A DNA stretch of 64,000 nucleotides, from contig NZ_JACBFQ010000012.1 in the NCBI RefSeq assembly GCF_021401125.1, forward strand, positions 89,263 through 153,262, read 5' to 3'. The notes beneath the pieces were generated by a model. The model did no database searches. It was not told where the DNA came from and worked only from the letters and a program-made list of their open reading frames with translations. Source of the stretch: Xanthobacter sp. NM-59. Lineage in GTDB: Bacteria; Pseudomonadota; Alphaproteobacteria; Rhizobiales; Xanthobacteraceae. Both the position numbers and the translations under genes were made by a program. This document shows, piece after piece, positions 63,885 to 64,000 of this stretch (the stretch's first letter is position 1; every line of letters begins with the position of its first letter).

Positions 63885-64000
63885 GTGCGCTGGGCCCCTA
63901 TCAAAGAAAGGAGTGCTTTGATTTTCATGCCGTTTCTGATCTCGCGGGGTGAGAGACCCTGCACACCGTGTGACGCAACATGCGGTGATAAGCAGACGGG
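63881..64000 (-). CDS. Possible 3' end of a gene upstream of trbL (partial)
   Basis: On the minus strand a frame stays open from the window edge to a TGA that overlaps the trbL ATG in the same ATGA manner as every other junction in this operon; it ends MKIKALLSLIGAQRT. It could be the tail of a gene upstream, or a short open frame starting at that Met. It does not resemble the TrbJ or TrbK ends I know, so the identity is open and a non-coding gap is equally possible. Confidence 0.25.
   Translation of the reverse strand, partial: PVCLSPHVASHGVQGLSPREIRNGMKIKALLSLIGAQRT

Larger units (their letters stand above)
56082..64000. mobile_element. Integrative and conjugative element, one end (continues beyond the window)
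   Basis: The boundary is a tRNA-Arg 3' fragment at 56082-56127. Inside it come a recombination arm region, a tyrosine recombinase, two toxin-antitoxin pairs and minus-strand Trb-type conjugation genes (trbL, trbF, trbG, trbI, DUF2274). Genes left of the boundary are housekeeping. This arrangement, with integrase next to a duplicated tRNA end, is that of an ICE integrated at the 3' end of a tRNA gene. Relaxase, coupling protein, trbB-trbE-trbJ and the opposite end are not in view, so whether it is complete is unknown. Confidence 0.88.

Overview
The window is GC-rich alphaproteobacterial chromosome, most likely Xanthobacteraceae (Xanthobacter/Azorhizobium/Ancylobacter-like; inferred from gene content and order, not tested). 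Pointers are the rpsT-dnaA-dnaN-recF block, the trpF-trpB-trpA-accD-folC order, a divL-like tyrosine 'histidine kinase' followed by tsaE-amgK, murU, addB, addA and trxA, and an accD without the usual zinc-ribbon cysteines. No rRNA gene, complete tRNA gene, CRISPR array or insertion sequence was seen.

Layout. 1-13.3 kb: a COG0523 GTPase with a DUF924 protein, a BaiN-like flavoprotein, a large FtsK/SpoIIIE translocase with no visible membrane segment, a LysR/SDR divergent pair, a LuxR-type regulator and a chemotaxis transducer. 13.9-22.7 kb: a HisN-type phosphatase diverging from a methylamine locus: a dimethylglycine/sarcosine dehydrogenase-like enzyme, then a glycine-betaine-type ABC importer (binding protein, ATPase, and one polypeptide carrying two permease domains) and a choline-kinase-like phosphotransferase. 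The divergent promoter region carries three copies of GATTTGTG. 23-25.3 kb: UDP-glucose dehydrogenase and RmlA for sugar-nucleotide supply.

25.4-37.2 kb is one long minus-strand set with overlapping start/stop codons: DivL-like sensor, TsaE-AmgK fusion, MurU, AddB, AddA, then TrxA. 37.6-44.2 kb, also minus: trpF, trpB, a small secreted protein, trpA, accD, folC, preceded by an NDUFA9-like reductase. 44.4-54.8 kb, plus strand: rpsT, dnaA, dnaN, recF, an L,D-transpeptidase, a benzoylformate-decarboxylase-like ThDP enzyme and hisS. Between hisS and 56.08 kb lies about 1.3 kb without an intact gene.

56.08 kb to the right edge is one end of an integrative and conjugative element. It starts with a 46-bp 3' fragment of a tRNA-Arg gene (attachment site), an IHF-consensus match, 11-bp-phased direct repeats and a tyrosine recombinase. 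Two adjacent toxin-antitoxin pairs follow (VapBC and RES/Xre-DUF2384), and then, on the opposite strand, conjugation genes trbL-trbF-trbG-trbI-DUF2274. The rest of the element and the intact tRNA-Arg should lie to the right of the window. I found no clearly new biological system; the most rewarding places are the element boundary, the membrane-less FtsK-like protein, the betaine operon control region and the secreted protein inside the trp operon.
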